Source: JBGSMX01 sp963790405 | GTDB taxonomy: Bacteria > Actinomycetota > Coriobacteriia > Anaerosomatales > JAGXFU01 | Assembly (NCBI GenBank): GCA_963790405.1 | Contig: CAWBOJ010000006.1 | Coordinates: 186,001 to 250,000, forward strand | Length of the DNA stretch: 64,000 bases | Reading direction: 5' to 3' | In this document: positions 17,221-26,559 of the stretch, piece by piece | Layout: each line of letters starts with the position of its first letter | Position numbering within the stretch: the stretch's first letter is position 1 | Program-made: the position numbers and the translations under genes | Notes under the pieces: model-generated | Told to the model about the DNA's origin: nothing | Seen by the model: only the letters and a program-made list of their open reading frames with translations | Database searches by the model: none

Positions 17221-20200
17221 TGCGCCAACGGCGGTTGTGTCGATGGACGGCGTGGCGCCTACGAACTCCAGGTAGGTCGGAGTCGTAGGTATCGGACAGC
17301 GGAATCGTCTCGAGTCTCGTGGTGCCGTCGTTGGTGACGACGATGTCGAACGTCACCAGCTCGCCGACCTGGATATGCGCGTCCTGGCCGGGTGCGAGGT
17401 GCTTGTCGACGGTGACCGACGGGTCGGTGACGAGCACGCTATCGCTCGCAATCACCGAGGCAACGGGAACCCCGCCGCCGTCCAGCGCATCGCCCTGCAC
17501 GGTGTTGATCGCAGTTCCGAAGGTCGTGGTGCCGAGAACCTCGGTTTCGAAGTCGATGCGGAGCCACTCGGCTGGATCGAGGACCGATGCCGGTCCGAAG
17601 TCCCATGTCAGCACCGAACCGACTACCGAGGGATCGACCGCGGCCGTGGTACCCGTCGAGTACTCGACGACCGCGCTGCCCGGCGTGTAGCCAAGGCCGG
17701 CCGGCAGCGTGTCTGTCACCTGGATATCCTCGGCCGGTGCGTTGCCGGTGTTGGTCGTGGTGACCGAGAAGTAGACGGTCTGGCCGATCTGCACCTGGCG
17801 GTCGCCCACGACGGTCTTGGCGATTGCCAGTTCCGGTGCGCGCGTGACGATGTCGTCGCTGGCGCTCACGGGGCCGAACACGGTTTCGAACGGATCGGCG
17901 CCCGGCAGCGAGCTGTACTCGGTCACAGTCGCGTTGTTCGTGAGCGTGACGCCGGCCGGGTGGCCTCCCTCAAGCGTGACGAGGTAGACGATGCGCAGCA
18001 TCGAGCCTGCAGGCACCGGCACGTCGAAGTCGATGGTGACCGTGGCAGAACTCGAGAAGTCGGCGGTGTAGTGCACTCCGTCGGTGAGCGGAGCGCCGTC
18101 GAGCGAGACCGCGAACAGTGCCGGACTCGTGCCCGAGGCGAACAGCCAGGCCGGGATCGCGTCTTCCCACAGCAGATCGTATGCGGGGCCGTTGCCGGTG
18201 TTGGTGATGTCGACCGTGTAGTTGGTGGTCTCGCCGGGGCCGAGGTCGGGCACGCCGGCGGTCTTCGAGGTCTCCAGCGTGGGAGCGACCACCGAGACGG
18301 TCGTCGCGTCGCTGTCATCGGGCATACCGTCGGTGTTGATGTCCAGCACGCCGGACACGGCTGCGGCATTGCTGGTGCTTGCCGTCACCGCGAGCGCACG
18401 GAACGTGACCGTGACCGTGGCACTCTGCGCGGGCATCAGGTTGCCGAACGTCGAGGTGATGTCGGACCACCCCAGGCCGCCCACGCTTGTCGAGTTCACG
18501 GACGGCGATGCCGAGACAAACTCGAGCAGTGATGGATCGTAGGTGTCGTCGAGCGGGATGTGTGTGAGCACCGTGTCGCCGGTGTTGGTGACGACGAGAT
18601 CGAATGTCGTGGTCTCGCCGAGGCGGAGTACGGAAGGCTCTGCGGCATCCACGAACTTGCGCACCATGACCGAGGGTTGCGTGATCGAGATCGCACGCGT
18701 ACTTGGTGTGACCGGTACCTCGTCGCCGAACTCGTCGGTCGCGCCGACGACCGTGGCGGTGTCGGTGGTCGAACTGGTTGCCGGGTGCGCGATGGCCTCG
18801 AACGTGGCCGTGACCGTCGCGATGTCGCCCGGGGCGAAGTCACCGAAGGTGTCGGTGAGGTCGTCCCAGTCGAGACTTGCGACTGCCGTGGTATCCGGCG
18901 AAGGTGTGGCGCTGTCGAAGCGCAGATACGTCGGATCGAAGATGTCTGTGAGCGGCAAGAGCGTGATCGTGGTGTCGCCGCTGTTGCTGACGACGATGTC
19001 AAACGTCACGAATTCGCCCACCTGGATGTGCGTGTCTTGCCCGATTCCTAGCTGCTTGCTCAAGCTCGCGCCCGGTTCGGTGACACGAAGCGCGGCGTCG
19101 TCGGTGACCGGGGCGATCGGCGAGCCTCCGCCATCCTCGGCACCGGTCTCGGCGTCGTTGACTTTGATCTCAAGGGCAGACGCCATGTCGACCGATGCCC
19201 GGAAGTCGAGCGTGAGGTTCTCGGTGGGAGCGATGACAGATGTCGGCCAACTCCACACGAGCGTGGAGCCCATGACGACCGGATTCATCGCCGAGGAACC
19301 GCCGCCCGACCACGTGGCCGAGGAACTGCCAGGCACGTAGGTCATGCCTGGGGGCAGCGTGTCGGTGACCACGACGCTGAATGCGGGCGCATCACCGATG
19401 TTGTCTGCGACGATCCGATACTGTGCGACCTCGCCTCGCTGCAGCTCCGTGTCGCCTGTGACCGACTTGGTCATGAACAGCTCGGGTGCGCGGCTCGTGA
19501 TCGTCCACGTGTCCGTGTGCGGTCCGTAGGTCGCTTCGTTCGGGTCGGAGCCCGGCAGCGAGGAGTACGTGACGCTGGCGGTGTTCTCGAGCGACGTGCC
19601 GGCAGGCGTTCCGCCCGCGAGTGTCGCGTCGTAGATGATGTCGAGGGTCGCGCCGGGTGCGAGTCCGGCGGTGAGCTGGACGTCGAGCGACGTGGGGCTC
19701 GACATGTCGACCGTGTAGCCCACGCCGGCCGTCAGCGTCGTGGTGCCGTCGAGAACGACGCCCACCACGCTCGGAGCCCAGAGCGGCCCGGGCACCAGAT
19801 CGGTCATGAGCACGTCGTACGCTGCGCCGTTGCCCGTGTTGGCAAGATGCACGGTGTAGCGGGCTGTCTCGCCGGGGCCGAGTGTGAGCGTGTCGGCGCT
19901 CTTGTCGATTGTCAGCGCGGGCTCGACGATCGTGACGCTGGCCGTGTCGAGGCCCGTGAGCGGCGGGGTGGGGTCGCTGTTGATGTCGGTCGCGGTGAAG
20001 CCGGCTATGTTCGTCGAGCTGGCGGCCGCGCCTGTGGCGCGCATCGTGACGGTCATCGTGGCAGTCGCGCCCGGTGCCAGATCGCCGAAGAATGTCGTGA
20101 TGTCGGTCCACGTCAGCGAGCCAGCCGTTGTCGAGCTCGGTGCCGGTGTCGCGGTCACGTAGTCCAGGTCGGCGTCGACAAATGCGTCGCCTACCGCGAT

Positions 20201-23200
20201 TGCAGCGAGCGTGGTATCGCCCGAGTTCTCTATCGCGATCGTGTAGTCGATCGTGTCGCCGATGCGCACCGTCGCGCTCTGGGTGGTTGCCAGCGACTTC
20301 GTGATCGTGGCCGCCGGAGCGGTGATTCCTATCGTCGCGCTGTCGACCACCGACGGCGTGGTGTCGAGGTACTGGTCGATTGCGCCGGGAATCGTGGCGG
20401 TGTTCGTCGTCGAGCTTGATGCAGGGTGACCGACGACGTCGAAGTAGACATCGAGCGTCAAGGAGTTGCCTGGATTCAACGGACCCGTGAGGGCCACGTT
20501 GTTCCAGCTCACGGTGCCCGGCACGTCAACGTTGGGGACTGGCGTAATTGGCCCGCCCGTCCATAGGACCATGAGGGCGTAGTCCAGATACGACGAATCG
20601 TAGGTGTCAACGAGCGGCACGGTGTCCAACCGGGTTGAGCCGGTGTTCGTGATGACGATCCGGAAGACCGCCGTGTCTGTTACCTGCACGAACGGGTCGC
20701 CGATACGCGTCTTCGTGATCGACACGCGCGGGTCGGTCACCATCACGGTCGCGTCGTAGTCATCTTCAGCGACAGGGTAACCGAGTGCATCTTCGGCGAC
20801 AGCTGCGGCGGAGTTCGTCGCGAGTCCGAGCGGCGCGTTCGCCGTGGCAGTGGACTCGAACGTGAAGTCGATCGTGGCGCCGGGCTGCAGCACGTATGCG
20901 CCGAAGTCCCACACTAGCGTGGAGGTCGCGATTACGGTCGGATCTGCCGAGAACGCCCCGACTCCAGGCTGGGTACCCATGACGGAGCCGGGCACGTAGA
21001 CGAAGCCCGCCGGGAGCGTGTCGGTCGCGGTCACCGAGAACGCGGGCGCGTCGCCGGTGTTGCTGATGCGCACGCGCCACTCGGCGCTCTCGCCGAACTG
21101 GATCGCGTCGTCACCCGTGTTGTCCTTGACGACCGTGATCTCGGGCGCTTGCACCGTGATGTCTTCCGAGTCGGTGACCGGGCCGCTGACGCGCTCGCCG
21201 GTGGCCGTGCTCGGCAAGGAACGGTACTCGTCGATACTCGCGAGGTTGGTGAGCGTCGTGCCGCGTGCGATGCCGCCCTCAAGGGTGGCCGAGTAGACGA
21301 TCGTGATCGCCGAGCCGACCGGGAGCGGCACGTTGAAGTCGATGGTGGCGACGGCAGCGCTGAAGTCCGCCGAGAAGTCACTCATGCCCAGCGGCGTCCC
21401 GTCGAGCAGCACCGACTGCAGCACCGGCGAGCTGCCCGAATCGAACAATGCGGCTGGAATGGTGTCCGACCACTGCGTGTCGTACGCGGTCGAGGTGCCG
21501 TTGTTCGCGATGGTAACGGTGTAGGTCGTCGTCTCGCTGGGGCCGAGGTCCGCGTCCGAGACGACCTTGTCGATCGTGAGGTGCGGCTCCTCGATCGTGA
21601 TCTCGACCGAGTCTTCGGAATGCTGCGGCGTACCGCCCGTATCGGCGGTCTCCCAGTCGATTGCGGCGACGTTGTCGAGCGTGTCTTGCGTCGGCAGCAG
21701 GCCGTTGAGCGCTCCGCCGGCGTCGTAGTCGTCCTGCACACGCACGCCCAGGGTCAGCACGAGAGTCGAGTGCGGCGGGTTGGTCACGTCGCCCAGATCC
21801 CACTCGATCTGGGTATCGTCGCCAACTGCGGAGGTCGTCACCGTCCCGATCACGCTCGAGCGGTTCGCGTAGAGCAGCTCCAGCCCGTCGGGCAACGTGT
21901 CGGTGATCGTCATGTTGTACGCGGTCGTGGAAGTCGGTATCGAGAAGCTCACGTAGTACTCGAACTCTTCGCCGATCGTGCGCGTGACGTCGCCGTCTTC
22001 GATCGTCTTGTCGATCACGGCGGCTTCGATGTCGACCGTGGCGCTGTCTGTGTCGTCCGTCCAAGCGGACTCATTGGCCGAGTCATCGTAGACGCGCTTG
22101 TCGGGCGAGGTCGGATGGCTCGTCCAGTCGACGTCCGCGGTGTTCGTCTGGGTTGAGCCGGCGCCGGTCCAGGGATCGACCACGGCGGTGTAGACGATCG
22201 TGATCGTCTCGCCCACGGCGAGTGTCACGTCGTCGAAGTCGATTGTCACGACGTCCCAGTCCGAGAAGTCAGGCGTGACCGAGGCGATAATGCTCCCTGC
22301 CGAGGAGTGGGTGACCGAGACCAACGTCGCGTCGGACAGATCAGGCGCGAGAATGTCTTCCCAGCTCAGTTCGTACGCCGTTGCGTAGCCGACGTTCTCG
22401 ATCTCGCACTCATAGGCGACCGTGTCGCCGCCGGCGTAGGGACCGGTGCTCGTTTCGGTCTTGGTGAGGTCGAGAAGCGGCTGGTCCACGTTCAGGGTCG
22501 CCGCCGAGGAGACGTTCGTCTCCGACGTGGCCGGGGTCCAGTAGAGGCGCGCCGTGTCGACAACGGTGTCGCCTGCGCCCGGGATGAAGAAGTCCCAGCC
22601 ACCACCGTCGGTGACGCCTTCGTAGACCATCTCGTAGGTCAGATCGAAGACGTAGGGCGTGTCACCGGTCGTCGCAGCGGAGGAGGCATTGTCGATGTCG
22701 GCGACCAGATTGAAGGTGACGGCCGAGCCGGGGTTAGGCGCGTTGTCGTTCTCGCTCACCGACGCGATTGTCGCTGAAGTCTCCGGTGAGCCGCTCACAA
22801 GCGAGGTTGCTGCCGAACCGGGTACGTATGTGAGCCCGTCTAAGGCTATCGCATCTGCGAGGCGGCTCGAGGGGAGGACGGTCTCCTTCGGCACTGTCAC
22901 CCGCACGTTATAGGCTATCGTATCGCCGATACGGGTCGGATTCGGCCCTACGATCGTCTTGGCGATCGTAGGCGAAGTGACGGCCAGGCTCTGACTCCTG
23001 GTGTCGTTGGTCCACCCGCTTTCCCAGCTTCGGTCGTCGTAGCGCCGACTGCCTGCTGGCGTACCGGGGAGAGATGACCAGTCGACGTCGGTGGTGTTGG
23101 TGAGTGTGATGCCAGCGGGGACGTTCGGGTCGATGTCGGCGGTATAGGTGATCGTGATCCGGTCGCCCTTCGCAAGGGCGATGGCGTCGAAGTCGATCGA

Positions 23201-24748
23201 CACAGTCGGTGTGGAGCCGAAGCTCGGCGTCACCGAGGTGATGACGCTGCTGGTCACACCCGAGACTCGGCGCGTCACGCCGGTGAGCGTCGGGTTGCCC
23301 ATATACGACGGCAGGATGTCTTGCCAGTCGATGTCGTACGCCGTCGACTGCGAGCGGGTGTTGGTCGAGAGGTTGTCGAGGTACACGCGATAGGAGACCG
23401 TCGAGCTGCCTGTGTACGGAGCGGCGGACGTGATGGCCTTGGTGGTCGTGATTAGCGGTTGGTTCACGTCGACATCGGCGTCCGTGCCGTTCTCGACCAC
23501 GATGTCGTAGTCCCCGTTGGTCGCGGGACGCGTGCCGCCGTCCGCGAGCTCCCAGTACGCACGGACGTAGTCATTGCGAAGCACGTCGCTTGTCGTGCTG
23601 GGCAGGAACAGTTCCTGAGTGTTCGTATCGGTGACCCCCGTGTAGCGCATGTCATAGCCGAGCACGAAGGTGTAGTCGGTGGCTTGCCCGCGATTGTCGA
23701 TGGGGTTTGCGAGGTTCCAGGCGAAGAGTGTCTCAGGGGCGCTCGACGGAGAGCCCGCAAGGATTCGCGTGGGGGTCGAGGTGGTCTCGAATGTGGCCGG
23801 TACGACAGGTGTGCCTGTGGTGTCGCTGATCGTGGCGGTACCGGGAACATACCAGAGGCCGTCACGGTTGACTCGGTCGTAGATCCTCGGCCAGTAGGCG
23901 ACCATGCCGCGCGGCACCGTGACTTGGATGTCGTAGTGCACTATCTCGCCTAGGGTTATCGCTGCAGGGGTCCGAGTTTTCGAAAGCGCAAGAGGGGCCA
24001 GCTGAACCTCTGCATCGTCGGTGTTGGGATCGCCGATGCTGCTGGTTCCCGGAACGTATCGTCCGCTTCCGTCTGCCTGTGTGTTGTACCCGACAGTCGC
24101 GATGTCGTTGAGCGTGGCGCCCGCGGCGACATCGGGGGCGACGACCGCGTCGTATTCGATCACGAGTGATGCGCCACCGGGAATCGGCGTGTCGACCGCT
24201 CCATCGTGCAGGTCGATCGTCCACACCCCGCCAACCGGGTCATACGTTGTTGTGTAGTCCACGTCGGCGACCAGTGGCGAGCTGTTGAGCTCGATCGCGG
24301 TGATCGTTGGAGTCGTGTCACGCATTCCGACCGGCAGCGTATCCGTCACGAGCACGTCCTCGGCAACACCGACCTGGTCGTTGTCGATCGTGATCGTGTA
24401 GGGCACGACCGAGCCCGGGATGAGCGGACTCGGGACTACGCCGGTGCTCTTGTCCAGCGTCAGGAACGGGTCGAGGTAGTCGAGGGTCGCGATGTCGCGG
24501 TCCGAGTACTCCTGCCCGAACGTGTTGATGCCGGTGAGCTTCCAGTGGTTGCCCGTCTTCAGCCCCTCAACGACCGCCGGGACATCCTGAACGGTGACGG
24601 TGAAGGTCGTCTCCCACCAGCCGTCTGCCGAGACATCGCCGAGGAACCACTCGATGCCGCTGAGACTACCGAGGGTGACGTTCGTGGGGTTGTCCGGGTC
24701 AGGCGTTGTCGAGGCTGGAGCGCTGGCCGGCTGCGTGAACGTGGCCAC
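17060..24748 (-). CDS. DUF11-repeat surface protein, central piece
   Basis: About 2,500 residues carrying some 17 tandem DUF11-like units. Two unit types alternate: long ones with DTLPxGxxYVPG and shorter ones with DTYDxxYLxF and WxDITxTFGxLAPG. Asp and Thr are very abundant and Cys nearly absent, as expected of extracellular beta-sandwich stalks that may carry isopeptide or calcium stabilisation. The first Met of this frame is not a true start; the piece is joined in sequence to the N-terminal piece. At its 3' end it runs out of frame at 17279-17280 (an extra C in the coding strand), after which the translation becomes Arg/His-rich nonsense until a stop at 17060. Confidence 0.75.
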   Translation of the reverse strand: MATFTQPASAPASTTPDPDNPTNVTLGSLSGIEWFLGDVSADGWWETTFTVTVQDVPAVVEGLKTGNHWKLTGINTFGQEYSDRDIATLDYLDPFLTLDKSTGVVPSPLIPGSVVPYTITIDNDQVGVAEDVLVTDTLPVGMRDTTPTITAIELNSSPLVADVDYTTTYDPVGGVWTIDLHDGAVDTPIPGGASLVIEYDAVVAPDVAAGATLNDIATVGYNTQADGSGRYVPGTSSIGDPNTDDAEVQLAPLALSKTRTPAAITLGEIVHYDIQVTVPRGMVAYWPRIYDRVNRDGLWYVPGTATISDTTGTPVVPATFETTSTPTRILAGSPSSAPETLFAWNLANPIDNRGQATDYTFVLGYDMRYTGVTDTNTQELFLPSTTSDVLRNDYVRAYWELADGGTRPATNGDYDIVVENGTDADVDVNQPLITTTKAITSAAPYTGSSTVSYRVYLDNLSTNTRSQSTAYDIDWQDILPSYMGNPTLTGVTRRVSGVTSSVITSVTPSFGSTPTVSIDFDAIALAKGDRITITYTADIDPNVPAGITLTNTTDVDWSSLPGTPAGSRRYDDRSWESGWTNDTRSQSLAVTSPTIAKTIVGPNPTRIGDTIAYNVRVTVPKETVLPSSRLADAIALDGLTYVPGSAATSLVSGSPETSATIASVSENDNAPNPGSAVTFNLVADIDNASSAATTGDTPYVFDLTYEMVYEGVTDGGGWDFFIPGAGDTVVDTARLYWTPATSETNVSSAATLNVDQPLLDLTKTETSTGPYAGGDTVAYECEIENVGYATAYELSWEDILAPDLSDATLVSVTHSSAGSIIASVTPDFSDWDVVTIDFDDVTLAVGETITIVYTAVVDPWTGAGSTQTNTADVDWTSHPTSPDKRVYDDSANESAWTDDTDSATVDIEAAVIDKTIEDGDVTRTIGEEFEYYVSFSIPTSTTAYNMTITDTLPDGLELLYANRSSVIGTVTTSAVGDDTQIEWDLGDVTNPPHSTLVLTLGVRVQDDYDAGGALNGLLPTQDTLDNVAAIDWETADTGGTPQHSEDSVEITIEEPHLTIDKVVSDADLGPSETTTYTVTIANNGTSTAYDTQWSDTIPAALFDSGSSPVLQSVLLDGTPLGMSDFSADFSAAVATIDFNVPLPVGSAITIVYSATLEGGIARGTTLTNLASIDEYRSLPSTATGERVSGPVTDSEDITVQAPEITVVKDNTGDDAIQFGESAEWRVRISNTGDAPAFSVTATDTLPAGFVYVPGSVMGTQPGVGAFSADPTVIATSTLVWDFGAYVLQPGATIDFTFESTATANAPLGLATNSAAAVAEDALGYPVAEDDYDATVMVTDPRVSITKTRIGDPFVQVTDTAVFRIVITNTGSTRLDTVPLVDTYDSSYLDYALMVLWTGGPITPVPNVDVPGTVSWNNVALTGPLNPGNSLTLDVYFDVVGHPASSSTTNTATIPGAIDQYLDTTPSVVDSATIGITAPAATITKSLATTQSATVRIGDTIDYTIAIENSGDTTLAAIAVGDAFVDADLDYVTATPAPSSTTAGSLTWTDITTFFGDLAPGATATMTVTMRATGAAASSTNIAGFTATDINSDPTPPLTGLDTASVTIVEPALTIDKSADTLTLGPGETARYTVHLANTGNGAAYDVLMTDLVPGPLWAPSVVGVVLDGTTTLTAGVGYTVDMSSPTSLDVQLTAGLAPGATLDIIYDATLAGGTPAGTSLENTASVTYSSLPGSDPNEATYGPHTDTWTITSRAPELFMTKSVTGDTELQRGEVAQYRIVADNIGDAPAFSVVVTDTLPPGMTYVPGSSSATWSGGGSSAMNPVVMGSTLVWSWPTSVIAPTENLTLDFRASVDMASALEIKVNDAETGAEDGGGSPIAPVTDDAALRVTEPGASLSKQLGIGQDTHIQVGEFVTFDIVVSNSGDTTITLLPLTDIFDPTYLRFDSATPSPDTTAVASLDWDDLTDTFGDFAPGDIATVTATFEAIAHPATSSTTDTATVVGATDEFGDEVPVTPSTRAISITQPSVMVRKFVDAAEPSVLRLGETTTFDLVVTNTGDTVLTHIPLDDTYDPSLLEFVSASPSVNSTSVGGLGWSDITSTFGNLMPAQSATVTVTFRALAVTASTSNAAAVSGVLDINTDGMPDDSDATTVSVVAPTLETSKTAGVPDLGPGETTNYTVDITNTGNGPAYDLLWEDAIPAWLFASGTSPALFAVSLDGAPLTDGVHYTADFSSSATVTIDFDVPVPAGSMLRIVYLVTLEGGHPAGVTLTNNATVTEYSSLPGADPFETVFGPVSASDDIVTRAPELAIAKTVVGDRQVQIGQTVYFSVTTTNTGNAPAEDIQVTDTLPAGLGYTPGSAVVEYSTGTTAAVDPSVVGSVLTWDFGPASVLDPAEWLRIDFETEVLGTTTFGTAINTVQGDALDGGGVPVASVIASDSVLVTDPSVTVDKHLAPGQDAHIQVGELVTFDIVVTNDGTTRLETIPLSDTYDSDLPGVRRRHAVHRHNRRWRSGLERHHGHRHAGRRRHDDHLGHLPRNRAPADLLHIRHGTDFRRHRRIHRFSR

Positions 24749-24764
24749 GTAGCTCGGTACCGCG

Positions 24765-26468
24765 TCATTGTTGTAGACGACGCCGGGCGGCAGCCAATCG
24801 GTGAGCGTGATGTAGCCGAGCGAGATGTCCTTGCGGATGGGGTGCTGCGGTGTCGTCGCAGTTGAGGCGCGCTCGGTACTCGATGACGTCGCCGACCTGC
24901 GCGTCGATCTTGTCAGTCCAGTCGCCCAACCCGCCGTTGAGGTCCGGATCCCACACAGACTTCTCGATCGAAGGCAGCCCCGTGGAAAGTCCCGCCGAGA
25001 CCTCGGCGACCAGCACGTCGCTGCCGTCGCGGGCGTTGACCTGGTCGTGCCAGTCGGCCGCGAGTTCCGCGTGGTTGGTCATGTAGTCGCCCGCGCGGAT
25101 CGGCTGGTCCGCGTAGGGTGCACCCTCCCAGTTGGTGTCGACAGTCGCCTGGAACGTGATGGTGCCCTGCTCGGTCTGGCCGAGCGGAGGCATGTCCCAT
25201 GAGATGTCGGTCGTGCCGTCGGCGTTGTGCCCGAACACCGTCGGACTCGTCGAGGCCGAGGCGGGCACGTAGGTCATTCCATCAGGCAACGTGTCGCTCA
25301 CCACAATGTTGTCGGCCGTGTAGTACTGGGATGTGGCGTAGGTCAGCGTGTACGTGACTGTGGTCCCATAGCCGCCCGTGGACGGAGTCCCGGACTTGTC
25401 GATCGTGACGTACACACCTTCGACGTCCGCGCTGTCCGAGTCGGTCGGGGTGATCGTCGCAGGCAGACTACCCTTGTACTCGCTGATTGACCCGGCCGTG
25501 TTGGAGAACACCGTCTTGTGATCGACGACGGTCGATGTCGTTTCTCGGCCATCGAAGACATCGGTCGGGCGGTTGTTGCCGCCGTGTGCGGTGCCGTAGT
25601 AGTCGTAGCGGACGCCCGTGTCATACACGAGCGTGATGAGCTCGCCGGGGGCCATCGTCCCGAGGGTCCACTGCAGAGCGGTCTCGCCGGTCACCGGATC
25701 GGGCACGCCGAATCCCGCATCCACGGTTGCGACATCCGAACCCGCCGCCATGCCGAGGAACTCCACGCCGTCCGGCACGGTGTCGGTGACCACGACCGAG
25801 TACGACGGGTTCGTGTAGTTGTTCTGCACCTCGATCGTGTAGCTGTAGGCGCGCGTCTCCGTACCGGAGGCCTGCTGCACGCCGGTGGACTGATTCGCGG
25901 TCTTCGTGATGAGATCGATGGGTATGACCTCGGCTTGTGCAGTGTCAGCACCGGCGATCCACGTCCCGCTGTTGTTCGGAATCGTGTTGACCTGACCTGC
26001 CGAGGACACGAGGACGAGGTCGCCGACTTCCCACGTTGGGTCGGCGGACAGGTCGATTTCGAACGTGAGCGTGTAGGACTCTGTGGGTGCGAGATCGACG
26101 AGGTCTATGAATGTGAGGGTGGTCGCCCCGGTGAGCGGATCGAAAGCCTGCGCGGTGGGAGGAACAGCTGCATCGCCGATCGTGACGGTGCCCGAGGGGG
26201 CGATGCTGCTCGAGATCGTCGTTTCGAGAGAGAGGTTGTAGCCCTTGTCGGGCCCGGTGTTCGTGACGGTGATGCTCACTGTCGATGATCCGCCCAGGAG
26301 CGGCGTGGTGACAGATGTCGACACAGAGAGTGCCGGATCGGCTGCGGTCGACACTGGTCTGGCCAGCTCAAACGTCGTGAAGCTCAGGAGCAAGGCCAGG
26401 ATCAGGAAGCTGTTGAAGATTCGGGAAGTGGGGCGTGATGAATCCGTGAGGCTGATGACACCGCGCAT
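24765..26468 (-). CDS. DUF11-repeat surface protein, N-terminal piece with signal peptide
   Basis: The ATG at 26468 follows GGGAGAGACTTG and starts a signal peptide (basic start, hydrophobic core FLILALLLSFTTF, then Ala-rich cleavage region near residue 45). The mature part begins with a repeat starting ALSVSTSVTTPLLGG and continues through about four DUF11-like units. The frame is lost near 24839-24842, a run of four G on the plus strand. Removing one base there continues the protein as DISLGYITLTDWLPPGVVYN into the next piece. The longer ORF up to 26753 runs back over the MFS gene and is not used. Confidence 0.75.
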   Translation of the reverse strand: MRGVISLTDSSRPTSRIFNSFLILALLLSFTTFELARPVSTAADPALSVSTSVTTPLLGGSSTVSITVTNTGPDKGYNLSLETTISSSIAPSGTVTIGDAAVPPTAQAFDPLTGATTLTFIDLVDLAPTESYTLTFEIDLSADPTWEVGDLVLVSSAGQVNTIPNNSGTWIAGADTAQAEVIPIDLITKTANQSTGVQQASGTETRAYSYTIEVQNNYTNPSYSVVVTDTVPDGVEFLGMAAGSDVATVDAGFGVPDPVTGETALQWTLGTMAPGELITLVYDTGVRYDYYGTAHGGNNRPTDVFDGRETTSTVVDHKTVFSNTAGSISEYKGSLPATITPTDSDSADVEGVYVTIDKSGTPSTGGYGTTVTYTLTYATSQYYTADNIVVSDTLPDGMTYVPASASTSPTVFGHNADGTTDISWDMPPLGQTEQGTITFQATVDTNWEGAPYADQPIRAGDYMTNHAELAADWHDQVNARDGSDVLVAEVSAGLSTGLPSIEKSVWDPDLNGGLGDWTDKIDAQVGDVIEYRARLNCDDTAAPHPQGHLARLHHAHRLAAARRRLQQ

Positions 26469-26523
26469 CAAGTCTCTCCCTTTGGTTGATCGAACCGTCA
26501 GAGAGTAGTGTACCCGTAACGCG

Positions 26524-26545
26524 CGCGCACAATATATAGTATGCG
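26524..26545 (-). promoter_or_regulatory. AT-rich promoter-like patch upstream of the giant surface-protein gene
   Basis: In a strongly GC-rich context, the 91-base gap between the MFS gene's stop and the surface-protein start holds an AT-rich stretch that reads TACTATATATTG on the minus strand. It would serve as a -10 region about 60-70 bases before the ATG at 26468. No convincing -35 hexamer is seen, so this is only a candidate. Confidence 0.35.
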
Positions 26546-26559
26546 GCCGATGACCCGTT

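Larger units (their letters stand above)
15703..26468 (-). pseudogene. Giant DUF11-repeat surface protein, whole gene across two frame breaks
   Basis: Read across two apparent single-base insertions (near 24840 and 17279), this locus encodes one protein of about 3,587 residues: 10,766 bases minus two is an exact multiple of three. It comprises a signal peptide, about two dozen DUF11-like repeats of roughly 120-150 residues (each opening with a strand like LTIDKS or VSITKT, and holding DTLPxGMxYVPGS and TNTAxV stretches), and a C-terminal sorting signal. Such proteins form long stalks or adhesins at the cell surface. The breaks could be assembly errors, phase-variable tracts or real inactivation; in all three pieces the coding pattern remains intact, which favours recent or artefactual change. 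Confidence 0.75.

Noticed and set aside
17270..17290. Programmed ribosomal frameshift in the giant surface protein
   Set aside because: No slippery heptamer or downstream structure recognised, and similar single-base breaks hit many unrelated genes.
19517..22156. Plus-strand open frames of 230-390 codons inside the DUF11 gene
   Set aside because: Arg/His/Gly-rich translations typical of the complementary strand of repeated GC-rich coding DNA.
15703..26468. CRISPR or tandem-repeat array
   Set aside because: The periodicity is that of protein domains of 120-150 residues; there are no short direct repeats with uniform spacers anywhere in the window.
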